DNA of 64,000 nt from Patagioenas fasciata (taxonomy: Eukaryota > Chordata > Aves > Columbiformes > Columbidae), in NCBI RefSeq assembly GCF_037038585.1, contig NC_092523.1, positions 47,757,501 through 47,821,500 of the forward strand. Reading direction: 5' to 3'. Under the pieces are notes generated by a model. That model saw only the letters and a list, made by a program, of their open reading frames with translations, was not told the origin of the DNA and made no database searches. The position numbers were made by a program, and so were the translations under genes. Shown here piece after piece: positions 39,401-50,812 of this stretch (position 1 is the first letter of the stretch; each line of letters starts with the position of its first letter).

Positions 39401-40228
39401 AAGATTCAGCAAGGAGGAGAATTGTAAATACACTGAAGCAACTGCAGCCGGAGTGTAGAAAAACATAGAAATCACAAGTAGAACCTCTGCGTTTAGATAA
39501 CAGCCCTGTGAAAAAGTCATAAAGGCACCTTATCATACATCCTTGAGATTCCTACAGGCAAAGATCAAAGCACTATGGTAAACTGCACCTGCGTGAATCC
39601 CTATATACAAGCTGAAAGAACCAACCTCAGTTGGTCATCGCCCAGGGCTGAACTCTGCAGTGCCCACGTCTCTGCTCATGTGACCTCTGCCTGGCAGTTT
39701 AAGTGCTGTTTCGGAGATCCCCCAGTAGCAAAGTAACAAAAATAAATTTGCTCTGTGCATTGCAACTGTGGCCTCTGGTTGTTCTGCATCCTGCCTGCAT
39801 TGGCTCACACACAGGGCAAACCATATTGTGGTTGCTCCATATTGTGGAAATTTTATGATCATTACCTCTGACTGTAAGATGACCATAAGTTTGCAAAGAC
39901 AGATTTTCAAAACAAGTCTCCTCTTCCAACTATTTCAGAGTAGGGAAAAAAGGAAAAAAAACCCCACACTACGTGCTACTAAGAAGTCAAATGGACTACA
40001 ACAGCATTAAATCCCAGAAAAATCCCCTAGAGAAGACTGACTCAACATCTAAGTTTTTCAATTATCCATCATAAAAATTATTTCTGTATTGCAATCAATT
40101 GCTAGGTATCACTTCTGTCGGAAGAATCTGGTCGTTACATTGGATGACAGATATGAATTGAATAATGTTATGGTTTTTTCTTTTAGTACCATACAATAAG
40201 ACATAAATATAAGCTGAAAGATAAGTGA
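33436..40228. other. Intergenic, no gene recognised
   Basis: About 6.8 kb with no recognisable exon. It includes A/C-rich tracts near 33555-33600 and 34870-34902, a local 'aagacacactg' reiteration near 37249-37281, a small inverted repeat at 37325-37349 and a T-rich (tttg) tract at 38840-38893. The 155-residue minus-strand frame at 33462-33929 has no family features and crosses a low-complexity tract. Confidence 0.65.
38840..38893. repeat. (TTTG)n / (TTG)n low-complexity tract
   Basis: About 54 bases are made of 'ttg', 'tttg' and T-runs and almost lack A and C. Confidence 0.88.
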
Positions 40229-40684
40229 AGTAGCTCTGTTCAACACAAGTACTGCATCAGCTAAGCTATGGATTCACATCTGGGCATGACATTTCAGGAA
40301 AAACATAGACACATGACAAGAGTTCAGAGAAGGAGAGAGACAAGGGATCTGAAAAATATTCGATATGAGGAAAGACAGACAGGATTATTTAGCTTTAAGA
40401 GATTAAATGGAAACTAGTACTAGTAAGAGTCTTACTGGCTTATAAAGGAGTGCTGCAAAGAAAGAATTCATTTGTTCTGGCCATTCACTGTAGATAGTAC
40501 ACAAAGAAGTAGCCTTAATGACAGCCAAAAAAAGAGATTTGTGGTAAATATTAGTAGAAGTTTTGCATTAGTAAAGATTGTGGAGGACTGAAATAAGTTG
40601 CCTGTGAGGTAGGAAATACCTACTGCCTGTCTTCCTTGAGAACAGGTTAGACAAGGCACCTGTCAGGAATACCACCAGAGTACA
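40229..40684 (+). mobile_element. Ancient CR1/L3-type LINE, 3' part
   Basis: Collinear degenerate matches to the CR1/L3 C-terminal ORF2 and 3' UTR are visible. They run 'catctgggcatgacatttca' then 'aggaaaaaca', followed by 'gttcagagaaggagagagac' (the 'QRR..RD' region), 'cgatatgaggaaagacagac' and 'tatttagctttaagagatta' (the 'LF.L...R' block). At the 3' end 'ttgagaacaggttagacaag' and 'cacctgtcaggaata' match closely. No frame is intact. The 3' terminal hairpin or tail is not recognisable after about 40684. Confidence 0.75.
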
Positions 40685-43600
40685 GGCTCAGACACAGATG
40701 ACTTCTTATGATCCAAGAGTATTTCCCAATTCTTTGCATACTCTCTTCCTTTTCAAAGCATTTTGTAGCATGTTACTGTTACCCATTTTAGCCCATCTCC
40801 ACTTTCTAACCTAGGACAGTGCAAGCGTTCATTCACTCATCAAAAGCTGTTGCCAGCAGAACTGTCAGGTCTGAGGACTCAAAAACAATGCCTGGTATTA
40901 GCTGGGAAAAAAAAAAAATAGCTACTGGATAAAAATCCTATAGAAAATGCCATAATTTGTGAGGAAAAAAAGTAGTCTACACAATAAAGAATAAACAAAT
41001 AAACCTTGGAAGTACAACCTACTGTAAGACTTCTTGAGTGAAGGTCCAAGAATACTCTTGCTAAACCAAAGCCACGCATTACTGTGGCTGAGAAGCAATA
41101 CATCAAAGTTGTCAAATTATCCAGTGTGCTGTGCTTCATTTCTCTTTCAAAAATTTTGAAAAGCTGTATAAATTCTAGGAAGACATACATATCATCTTGC
41201 ACCTGACACATACATGCACATACTAATTGTGTTTAGGAACTGAAATAAAGAAAATTAAGAAGGAAAAGTTTCAAAAGTGACAAAGCAAAAACACTGTAAT
41301 ATTTGCATGCCCTAACCACCGCTGTGTTCATTTGTCAAATAAATCACAGCACAAACAGATAACCTGACTTCTCATAGTGTTTAAGAATTTTTTCATCCCT
41401 TACACATGATTTAACAACTCTAGCATTTATTTATGGAAGGAGGAGGTAGTAGGTAAGAGGGAGTTAATGAAAAGGGTTATTAATGAGTAGCACAGTAGCA
41501 TTAATAAGCATGGGGGCAGGTGAGGCAAATACTTTAGTAATAAATAATAGAATTATTTGAAGTGTGGCACACTGGCAAGAAGTCTCTGAGGGTCTTTCTC
41601 CTTATAAAAATAGCTGTTGCACCATTGTGCTGATTAACCTCCCAGCTTGGTTATGTTATTTATCTTTCAGCAAGAACTGACAACCAACAGGATGCCTACA
41701 GGATGAACATTACAAAATTTCATGCAACTATACAAGACAAACATGGCAAGTTACTCAATATTATAGTTGGATTGATACTTACACTTATTTTAGCTTAAAA
41801 TCTTGCTTATTTTTAAAAAATATTTTAAGATGTGTCCAGCTGAGTCGTAGTCCCTATTAGTATGAAATCTTATGGGACTATTTTTGCAATCAAGGAATTA
41901 CACAGGCTGGAAAAGAACAAAGGATTATTCCCTCCATCTTTCAGATTAACTGTGGAATGAGGCAACAATTCAACACCAACGCTACTATCGGCATCTGGAA
42001 CTTCATCTACTTTTCTGAAGAACAGAGTCAAACAATATATTAATAAGGAGAAGTAATTTACAACTCGGTCTCACTGAATTGAAAGGATGAGAGTGCCATT
42101 AGTTTAACATGCCCATGCCAAGGCATAGGGTAAGTGAATAGCTTGTTCTACAGCTGGAACAAATACAGCAGCAGAACAAGTGGAATCCTAGACAGGATGG
42201 CAAAACCATGACTGTATCTCAGCCAGCCCTCCTGACAGTCCAGCACATTAGCACAAATTTACACTCTGTCATGGCTTGTGTCAACACGCCAGAGCATGGA
42301 CACATGCCTCATTCTCCGCCACAGGAGAGATGGTGTTTATGCCTGGCATAGAGGTGGAGAAGACAGCAAATACAGAGAAATTTGTCTGCCACCAAGACCT
42401 GGTAGCAGAGGCAATGATGCCTCTCTCACTCTAGTAGAGTCTCACTTGGTGACTATATTCAGATTGGGTCAGACTGGAAGATGATATTTACTTCCCTTCT
42501 TGCATATGAAAGGAAGAACAAGTAGAGCACTCCTCCTTTCCTAGGGAACATCCCTAAAGGCCCATATATATACCCATTTCAATAAGCTATAATACATTTC
42601 CTCTTCTGACTGCATTTTTCCTCCATTTCCACTCCAACCTAGTTGAAAGGGTAGTAAGCCACTGTTTGGCTAGATCTGAATTGTCCTAATATGTAAATTA
42701 GATTCCTCTCTCACTTAAATACCCTGGAGAGAAATTTTCCTCCATTTAAATCATTGTACCACCCATTACATGAACAATGAATCCAGCCCCAAGTGGTTGC
42801 CTATGCTAATGAATATGTAACTAATGAAATGAAGATTAATTAAATACTAGTGCAGTGACATAAGACAGGAAATACAGGATACTAAATTTTACTAATGATG
42901 TATTTGTGAAATGTGTGAACAAACTCTGAAATGCAAGGTTAAAACACCTTTGAATCTAGACATCAAAACCAAATATGCAACACACTCATTGCCAGCATGC
43001 AATACACAATTACTGTATGACATCTGTAGTAATTGCTGTGGCAAGTCAGTAACCCAAGCAGGATGCAGCTCACGCTGTAAGACACGAGGCACTGCACTTA
43101 CAGTTTACTACTAGGCAGCACCACTGCCCAATGAACAGACTTTCTGGACTGGATACCATCCTAGACTACATTCATTTTATATGGCTGTCATGACACTGTC
43201 CTCATTACACTGAGGTTTGATTTAATGAGCATTGATGAAAACCAAGCTTCAACCGCACCACAATTCTGTTTGCTGCCACTGATTACAAGAAGAAAACACC
43301 CAGCAACATCTGCCCTTTGCCAACACACAAAACTGCTGAGAAGCAATTTGAGTTCCATTATAACTTAGAAGAGCATCAGGTTGGTTTTAAACTACATTTT
43401 AATACAATAGTACTTAACCATTTCTTCTGAAATTCTGCATTGCCAACACCCAGAGGAACACTAATAATGGTTTATTTCTTCAGCCAAAACCTTACTACCT
43501 CTTCAGCTTTCTCACACCTGTTTTGGGACAATATGCTTAGGATTGCACTATCTGAAAATGTTTCTCTACTTGGAAAATCCTCAGAGGTTTCATGTTCTTT

Positions 43601-46600
43601 CAAATGCCCCCTCAAATATATTTCTTTTGTATTGTTAATGCTGTTGTCACTGCAATTCAGGCCACAGGTGTTCTGTTTGTTTGCTGCTTTGCTGTCATTG
43701 GAATGGAACTTAGGGAAGCTTTCTTGCCTCAACTAAGGGTAATTATACTAAAACTGGTATGTGTTTGTATTATTGGTCAGCTGTTATCACATCATCTGCA
43801 CCAAAACAGCACTGTACCCTGGAACACTGTTCTTTCTGCAGTTATTTCTCACATACAACCAATGATGCAAGAGGGAACAATGTGAACCCAAACTCAGACC
43901 TACTGTAACTGTGCTGAAAAAAAGTAGAAACATGGCTGTAAAATCTGGGTGGAAGATTTATATTACTATTATCCTCTAGATAATTCCACAGTTGCATACG
44001 AAAGCCAATATATAAAGTGATTTTCAGCTATCTATTACAAAATTCATCTCTGAGAACTGACCCAGCAGACAAATACTGAAGGGTGGATTTTTTGTTTGTT
44101 TAATAAGTAGGTAAATAAATAGCATTAGACAAGCCATATTTAGGAAGTCTAAGTCAACAGTACATAAATAGCACTGTGTGGGATGGACATGAACTCAGAA
44201 GCCTGAGGGGAAAACAGGGTTTCTTGGCATCCTGAGCCACTTGGTAAGTTATAGTGGAGGATCTTCTCCAGACTGCAGAGCTTCTGAGAAAAACTACACA
44301 GACTATGGGAAAAAGAATCACTGCTGCTTACAGACTGCATTGCTGGTGGTAATAATTAAACTTGGTGATAAATCTGCTGGGCTCACCTGACAATCCTAGA
44401 AATTGAAGTCACATTCAAACCTTTCAATTATCTTTCCCAACATGTGCTCACCTGGACCATCCCTCTTCTCATGTTAGTGACTTCCAGCAATCCACAGAAA
44501 AGCTAGGATTTTGGTGCGTTCAAACAGGTGTCAATGGGAGAATTGTGGAATAGATATGAGATTAATCCAAATGTGGGGGAGGGGATGACACAGAGTGGTA
44601 TCTAGAACTCTGTGTGCAACCTGCTGTCAAGATTCATTTATAGCTTAAGTTTCAAAACAGACAAAGGAATTGAAATAACTCATAAGTACTTAAGTTTTGA
44701 CTGGAAAGAGCCACATGAGTATCCAAGTCTGTGAGTGCTCACGTGAATTTAAGCAGAAGGAGGTGGGCAGAGAGGTAGCTAAATCAATGTCTCTCTCAAG
44801 GTGGGGCAGTAGGCTTGCAAGAAAAATAAAGTACAAAAGCATTAGTTCAGGTTTTCTGTCATGGATATGCTTCTCTCTCTCTCTCCTCGGAAGGATTTAG
44901 AACAGCAACCTACAAACATTTTGCCAGCAGCAAAAAAACCATAAAGGTTCAGCTATGCTCTGACCTGGTCCCATTACAACTAAACACACTTCTGTGCAAA
45001 TGAATCACAGGATAGACAACAGAGAGGAAACACTAGCTACCATCACCATCATAGATTTTGTTGAATTCACCTCACTAATACCAGAGCAGATCATGTAAAC
45101 TACCTGCCTAGTAAGTTGGGTCCCTTGAGTTTTCAGTTTGGTATAATCACTAGTTTGATTAATCATCATGTGACAGTTCACTAATCCTGCTCTGCTCACT
45201 CAGAGGATAAGCACTGGGTACTAATGTTTTTAAAGTTCCTTTTTTTAAAAGCTTCTAGAGGGCAAAGTCCATCTTTAATGCATATTATTAGTTCCTTCCT
45301 AAAAAGCAAACACCTGCCTGATTGAAGTAGATTACAGATGCCCTTGAACAATCATAGTATGCACCTGACTTGGTTTATTTCCACTTCTATCAACAGCAGT
45401 GAATCAACAGTTTCCATTATTAACTGAAAATACCTAGTGCCATCCTGGGATCTCAAAGACTGGATACTCCATACTCTCTTCACATCTACTTTATCACATT
45501 TCTACAGAGTTAGTAGTTCTGTATCTTCCAACTGTAAGGTACATTTTGATATTTGGTATTCAATTTATAGTCCCAGCTTTGAGAGTGTGGTGGCATCATT
45601 AGAAGCCACATCCTTAAATTTGATCTTATATTGTTAAAGAGAGTTTAAATAAAACATGAGAATATGAATCTTAAAAGCTTAAAAATACTACTTAAGAAAA
45701 CAACCTCACACCACTCTTGATTTAAGCCAGTCTTATGATCTGGATTTGGGGGATTCAAACTCTCAACACTAAGAACTGCTCTTTCAATAAATTTACATCA
45801 CATGGATTTGGATCCATACTTAAATGTATAACAGAAATTCAAGCCTGAACATCTAAGTGAATACAGCCACACTGTGAAGAGAAAAGCTATGAATGAACAG
45901 CTTAATTGGACACTTGCAAAATTAACTTGTCAAAAGTAATTACTCTATACATGATCCAACTGGAAATGTTTTATATCAATCACATTTAAAATAGTATTTA
46001 AGCTATTCCTTGGCCTCTGAAAGATATATTTACAATGTGCTGCCTATTTACTATGCTACTACCATGCATTTGCAAATATTTCAAGTATTCTTTGGTAAAA
46101 GAGACAACAAATTCATTTTGTGTTCAGTTCTGAAAAAGTTAGCAGATACACTGACTATAGTTTTCATGGAAATTTTCTCATTCTTTATTAAGTTCAAATA
46201 AAATAATCCTGACTAAATGTATGTCTTTTCTTTCTGTGTATAACATTAAAAATAGATTTTAAAATGGAATAGCTAGAGACTGTGAGACCCTTAGTGACTG
46301 GGAGAGACCAAGTAAACATGACCACAAGCAAGCCTCTGTAATTACAGGACATCACAATTCACATGGAAACTATTGTGGAAGGTAGTTTACCCGTTTTCAT
46401 TGAGGGTATAAGCTACTTTGCATTACCAAACACTATACACAATACAGTATGTCCAGACCTGCATGTTTCATAGCACAGTTTATCATACTGCTCTTGTCCT
46501 TTGTGTTTTCCAGTCACTGACTGCCAATAGTAATATTTGTTTTTATGTCTGCCCATTTGTTTTGTGTGCTTTCTTTCCAATTAACACTTAATTCCACATC

Positions 46601-47234
46601 TCAGAACATTTTAAGAAAACAACAAACATACTTTGGGGAAGAGGACTCCAAGAGGAAGTTAAATCTCTCCCTCTCCGGACCTAAAAGAAATAGTAAGTTC
46701 TCCATGACTCATGTAGCAGCAATAAAATGCTCCCTGAACTAAATAGTTTCTATCTAGTACCATGAGACAGCAGATCATAACTGAAAAAAGGAAACCTCCT
46801 GATACGCAGATGTAATTCTTTCATCCATGCACAAGGCAGCTGCGTATCTATTCAAAATAGCGTCTCCCTGAATTTCCATCTCAGCAACACAGGAAGCAGT
46901 AATCCAAAGTGGGCTGATGAGGCCAGATCCATCACAGAGCCTTCCAATACACAGTCACTACTGCATACCTGGCCTAGCAGAAAGGTCCTTCTGTACATTC
47001 ATTAAAAACATATCGGTTGTCTAGTGCCTGGTACATACTTCCTGTGCAATCACTTATTTGCCTTAATCTGTGAAGTAGCAGAGAAAAGAGACCAAAAGTA
47101 TTGTTAGAACAAAAGCCAGCAATGCATTCATATGCTGTTACCACTACTTAAGGCCCTACAGTGAGCACCAGGAGAGAGAAAAATACTACTAGGTAGAAAG
47201 CTGTGCTACCATACTATAAATGCTAATACTTGGA
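40685..47234. other. Intergenic, no gene recognised
   Basis: About 6.5 kb without recognisable exons. There is an A-run near 40908-40919 and a short (ct) run near 44872-44884. The stretch 42755-42870 is AT-rich with several TAAT/ATTA cores and could be a regulatory conserved element, but nothing in the sequence alone proves it. Confidence 0.65.
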
Positions 47235-47269
47235 AAGAGAAAGGTGAAGGAGGTCGACACTGAGGTCCA

Positions 47270-47833
47270 TCAGGGAGTGTGAAAAGGAGATCGACTGGTG
47301 GAGTAACTTCCTGGTGTGCCAGTCAGAAAGATCCCGGAGAGATAGCCGCCAAAAGGCGATGGACCCCCTGCCCTGTCAGGCAGAGGGGGAAGATCCAAGA
47401 CAGACCCTGCGCTGTCACTGTCAGGCAGAGGTAGGGGACCAAAAAGATGACAAGCCTGGTGCACCCAACAGACTACTACCCACTGCTGATCTTCCAGACA
47501 GGTGGGGAGGAAACTGCATCCCACAGTCTGAGGGGAATGAAGAAAGATTTCAAGGCCTTGCAATGCATGGTGAAAGAGTCTGGGGCTCAAGTGATTTTTT
47601 TTTTTTCCCTCCTTCCATTTTTGGGTGACAACATGGGATGGAATAGGAAAATTCAGTCCATAAATGATTGGCTACAAGACTGGTGCTACAGGCAGGGCTT
47701 TGGGTTCTTTGATAACGGCTGGTTTTATAAGAGACCAGTCCAGACAGTGATACATGGAAAAGGTTTATCTCACAGGGGCAAAAGGATGCTGGGACAGGAA
47801 TTAGCAGGGCTCATTTTGAGAGCTTTAAACTAG
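47270..47833 (+). pseudogene. CR1 ORF1 remnant (esterase-type domain)
   Basis: The segment encodes the C-terminal half of CR1 ORF1, which in this clade carries an SGNH/esterase-like domain thought to assist RNP or membrane interactions. Frame 1 near 47314-47450 gives 'LVCQSERSRRDSRQ'-type sequence. Frame 2 at 47447-47833 gives 'KESGAQVI', 'INDWLQDWC', 'GFGFFDNG', 'RGKRMLGQELAGL' and ends at a TAG at 47831-47833, as in CR1 ORF1. The frame change near 47450 is a frameshift, and a T-run at about 47595-47607 is another weak point. The C-terminal catalytic Asp-x-x-His block expected just before 'LS.RGKR' is not preserved (it reads IHGKG), and the upstream GxND-like block reads GGEE. It is therefore dead as an enzyme. 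Confidence 0.8.
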
Positions 47834-47925
47834 ACTTGAAGGGGGATGGGGTTGTAGCTGGTCTTGCACCAGTGGGGCAGCACTCTAGAATTGATGAAGA
47901 CTAGGCAGCCTTCCACCCCCCTAGG

Positions 47926-50719
47926 GTGAAATTGGTGTGCTCAGCTCACTCCCTGAAATGCCTGTACAGCAGTGCACGCAGCATGGGGAATAAGCAGGAG
48001 GAGTTAGAAACCTGTGTTCAGGCAGGAGACTGTGATCTGGTGGCAGTTACAGAGACATTGTGGGATGGCTCACATGACTGGAATGTGGTCATGGATTGCT
48101 ATGTCCTTTTCAGGAAAGACAGGCCAACCAGACGATATGGTGGAGTTGCTCTTTACGTGACAGAGCAACTACAATGTATTGAGTACTGTTCAGGAGTGGA
48201 TGAGGAGCAAGTTGAGAGTCTACGGGTGAGAATTAAGGGGCTGGCTGGCAGGGGTGACACTGTTGTGGGTGTCTATTACAGGCCACAGATCAGGGTGAGG
48301 AAGTTGATGAGGCCTTCTACAGGCAACTGAGAGCAGCCTCACAGTCACAGGCCCTGGTTGTTGTGGGGGATTTTCATTAACCCTGATGTTTGCTGGAAAG
48401 ACTACTCAGCCAGCCAGCCACAGTCCAGGAGGTTCCTCCAGTGCATTGATTATAACTTTCCAATGCAAATGGTGGAAGAGCCAACTAGAAGAGGAGCACT
48501 GCTGAATCTCATCCTCACTAACAAGGAGGGTCTGGTTGAAGCAGTAAAGATTGAGGGCTGCTTTGGTTGCAGCAACCATGAAATGGTGGAGTTCAGGATC
48601 TTGTGTGGCAGGAACAGAATGGCAAGCAGAATTGCAACCCTGGACTTCAGCAGGGCAAACTTTGGCCTCTTCAAGCAACTGCTAGGGGAAATCCCATGGG
48701 CAAGGCTGCTTGAAGGTAAAGGGGCCCAAGATAGTTGGTTAGCATTTAGGGATTGCTTCTACCAGGCTAAAGATCAGAGCATCCTGACATGTAGGAAGTC
48801 AAGGAAGGGAGCCAAGAGACCTGCGTGGTTAAACATGGAACTGCTGGTTAAGCTCAAGTGGAAGAAGAGAGTTTACAGATCATGGAAGGTGGGGCCGGCC
48901 ACTTGGGAAGAATATAAGTCTGTTGTCAGAGGATGTAGGGAGGCAACTAGGAAAGCTAAGGCTTCCTTAGAATTAAACCTGGCAAGAGGGGTCAAGGATA
49001 ACAGAAAGAGCTTCTTCAAATACATGACAGATAAAACTAACACCAGAGGCAATGTAGGCCCACTGATGAATGGAGTGAGTGCCCTGGTGATGGAACATAC
49101 AGAGAAGGCAGAGTTACTGAATGCCTTCTTTGTCTCTGTCTACTCTGCTGGAACCTGTCCTGAGGAGCCCTGTACCCTTGAGGCCCCAGAGGAAGTCAGG
49201 ACAATGGAGGAGTTTGCCTTAGTTGATGATGAGTGGGTTAGGGAGCAATTATGCAACCTGGACATCCATAAATCCATGGGTCCGAATGGGATGCACCTGC
49301 AGGTGCTGAGGCAGCTGGCTGAAGTCATTGCTAGGCCACTCTCCATCATCTTTGCCAAGTCTTGGGAAACAGGAGAGGTGCCTGAGGACTGGAGGAAAGC
49401 AAGTGTCTCTCCAGCCTTCAAAAAGCGCGAGAAGAAGGACCCGGGTAACTAGAGACCGGTCAGCCTCACCTCCATTCCTGGGAAACTGATGGAACGACTT
49501 ATCCTCGGTGCCATCTCAAGGCACAACAGGGATAAGAGGGTCATTAGGGGCAGTCAACATGGCTTCACCAAGGGGAAGTCATGCTTGACCAACATCATAG
49601 CCTTTTATGAAGGCATAACGAGGTGGATAGAGGATGGCAGGGCAGCGGATGTGGTCTACGTTGACTTCAGTAAAGCATTTGACAGAGTCTCCCACAGCAT
49701 CCTCACAACTAAACTGAGGAAGTGTGGTCTGGACAATCGTGTAGTGACGTAGACTGTGAAGTGGCTGAAGGAAAGAAGCCAGATAGTCATGGTCAATGGA
49801 GCAGAGTCTAGTTGGAGGCCTGTATCTAGTGGAGTGCCTCAAGGGTAGGTACTGGGACCAGTACTATTCAATATATTCATCAATGACTTGGATGAGAGAA
49901 TGGAGTGCACTGTCAGCAAGTTTGCTGCTGACACCAAGCTGGGAGGAGTGGCTGACACGCCAGAAGGCTGTGCTGCCATCCAGCGGGACCTGGACAGGCT
50001 GGAGAGTTGGGCGAGGAAAAATTTAATGAAATATAACAAGGGCAAGTGTAGAGTCTTGCATCTGGGTAGGAACAATTCCAGGTACCAGTATAAGTTGGGG
50101 AATGACCTATTAGAGAGCAGTGTAGGGGAAAGGGACCTGGGGATCCTGGTGGACAGCAGGATGACCATGAGCCAGCACTGTGCTCTTGTGGCCAGGAAGG
50201 CCAGTGGCATCCTGGGGTGTATTAGAAGAGGGGTGGTTAGTAGGTCAAGAGAGGTTCTCCCTCCCACCTACTCTACCCTGGTGAGACCATATCTGGAATA
50301 TTGTGTCCAGTTCTGGGCCCCTCAGTTCAAGAAGAACAGGGAACTGCTGGAGAGAGTGCAGTGCAGGGCAACAAAGATGGTTGAGGGAGTGGAGCATTTC
50401 CCTTACAAGAAAAAGCTGAGGGAGCTGGGTCTCTTTAGCTTGGAGGAGACTGAGGGGTGACCTCATTAATATTTACAAATATATAAAGGGTGGGTGTCAC
50501 AAGGATGGAGCCAGGCTGTTCTCGGTGACAACCAATGGTAAGACAAGGGGTAATGGGTTCAAACTGGAACACAAGAGGTCTTACTTAAATTTGAGAATAA
50601 ACTTCTTCTCAGTGAGGGTAACAGAGCACTGGAACAGGCTGCCCAGGGGAGTTGTGGAGTCTCCTACTCCGGAGACATTCAAAACCCACCTGGACACCTT
50701 CCTGTGTAGCCTTATCTAG
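47926..50719 (+). pseudogene. CR1 ORF2 remnant: endonuclease + reverse transcriptase
   Basis: This is a multidomain polyprotein that would nick target DNA and reverse-transcribe CR1 RNA. The endonuclease part (from 47926) shows 'MGNKQEEL', 'AVTETLWDGSHDW' and 'GGVALYV'. A one-base loss near 48286 and a one-base gain near 48378 compensate each other, and between them the other frame stays open. The RT part shows 'RPVSLTSIPGKLMERL', motif A 'VYVDFSKAFD' (Asp codon 49663-49665), motif B 'SSGVPQG' and motif C as 'FAADTKLGG', where the family has FADD. In-frame stops lie at 49450-49452, 49750-49752 and 49846-49848. A small deletion near 50445 shifts the frame, and the C-terminus continues in frame 2 to the stop at 50717-50719. 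The element is inactive. Confidence 0.93.
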
Positions 50720-50812
50720 GTGTTCCTGCTCTGGCAGGGGGGGATTGGACTAGATGATCTTTTGAGGTCTCTTCCAATCCCTAACATTCTGGGATTTTGT
50801 GTGATTCTGTGT

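Larger units (their letters stand above)
47235..50812 (+). mobile_element. CR1 LINE, long 5'-truncated copy
   Basis: This 3.6-kb CR1 retrotransposon copy covers the C-terminal part of ORF1, all recognisable ORF2 domains (endonuclease then reverse transcriptase) and the 3' UTR ending in 'gattctgtg'. A full-length CR1 is about 4.5 kb, so about 1 kb of the 5' end is missing, as is usual for target-primed integration. CR1 copies generally lack clear target-site duplications and I see none. The reading frames are only lightly damaged (a few indels and three in-frame stops), so it is much younger than the copies at 19.3, 24.9, 32.3 and 40.2 kb. The start is set where CR1-like coding similarity begins and is approximate. 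Confidence 0.95.
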
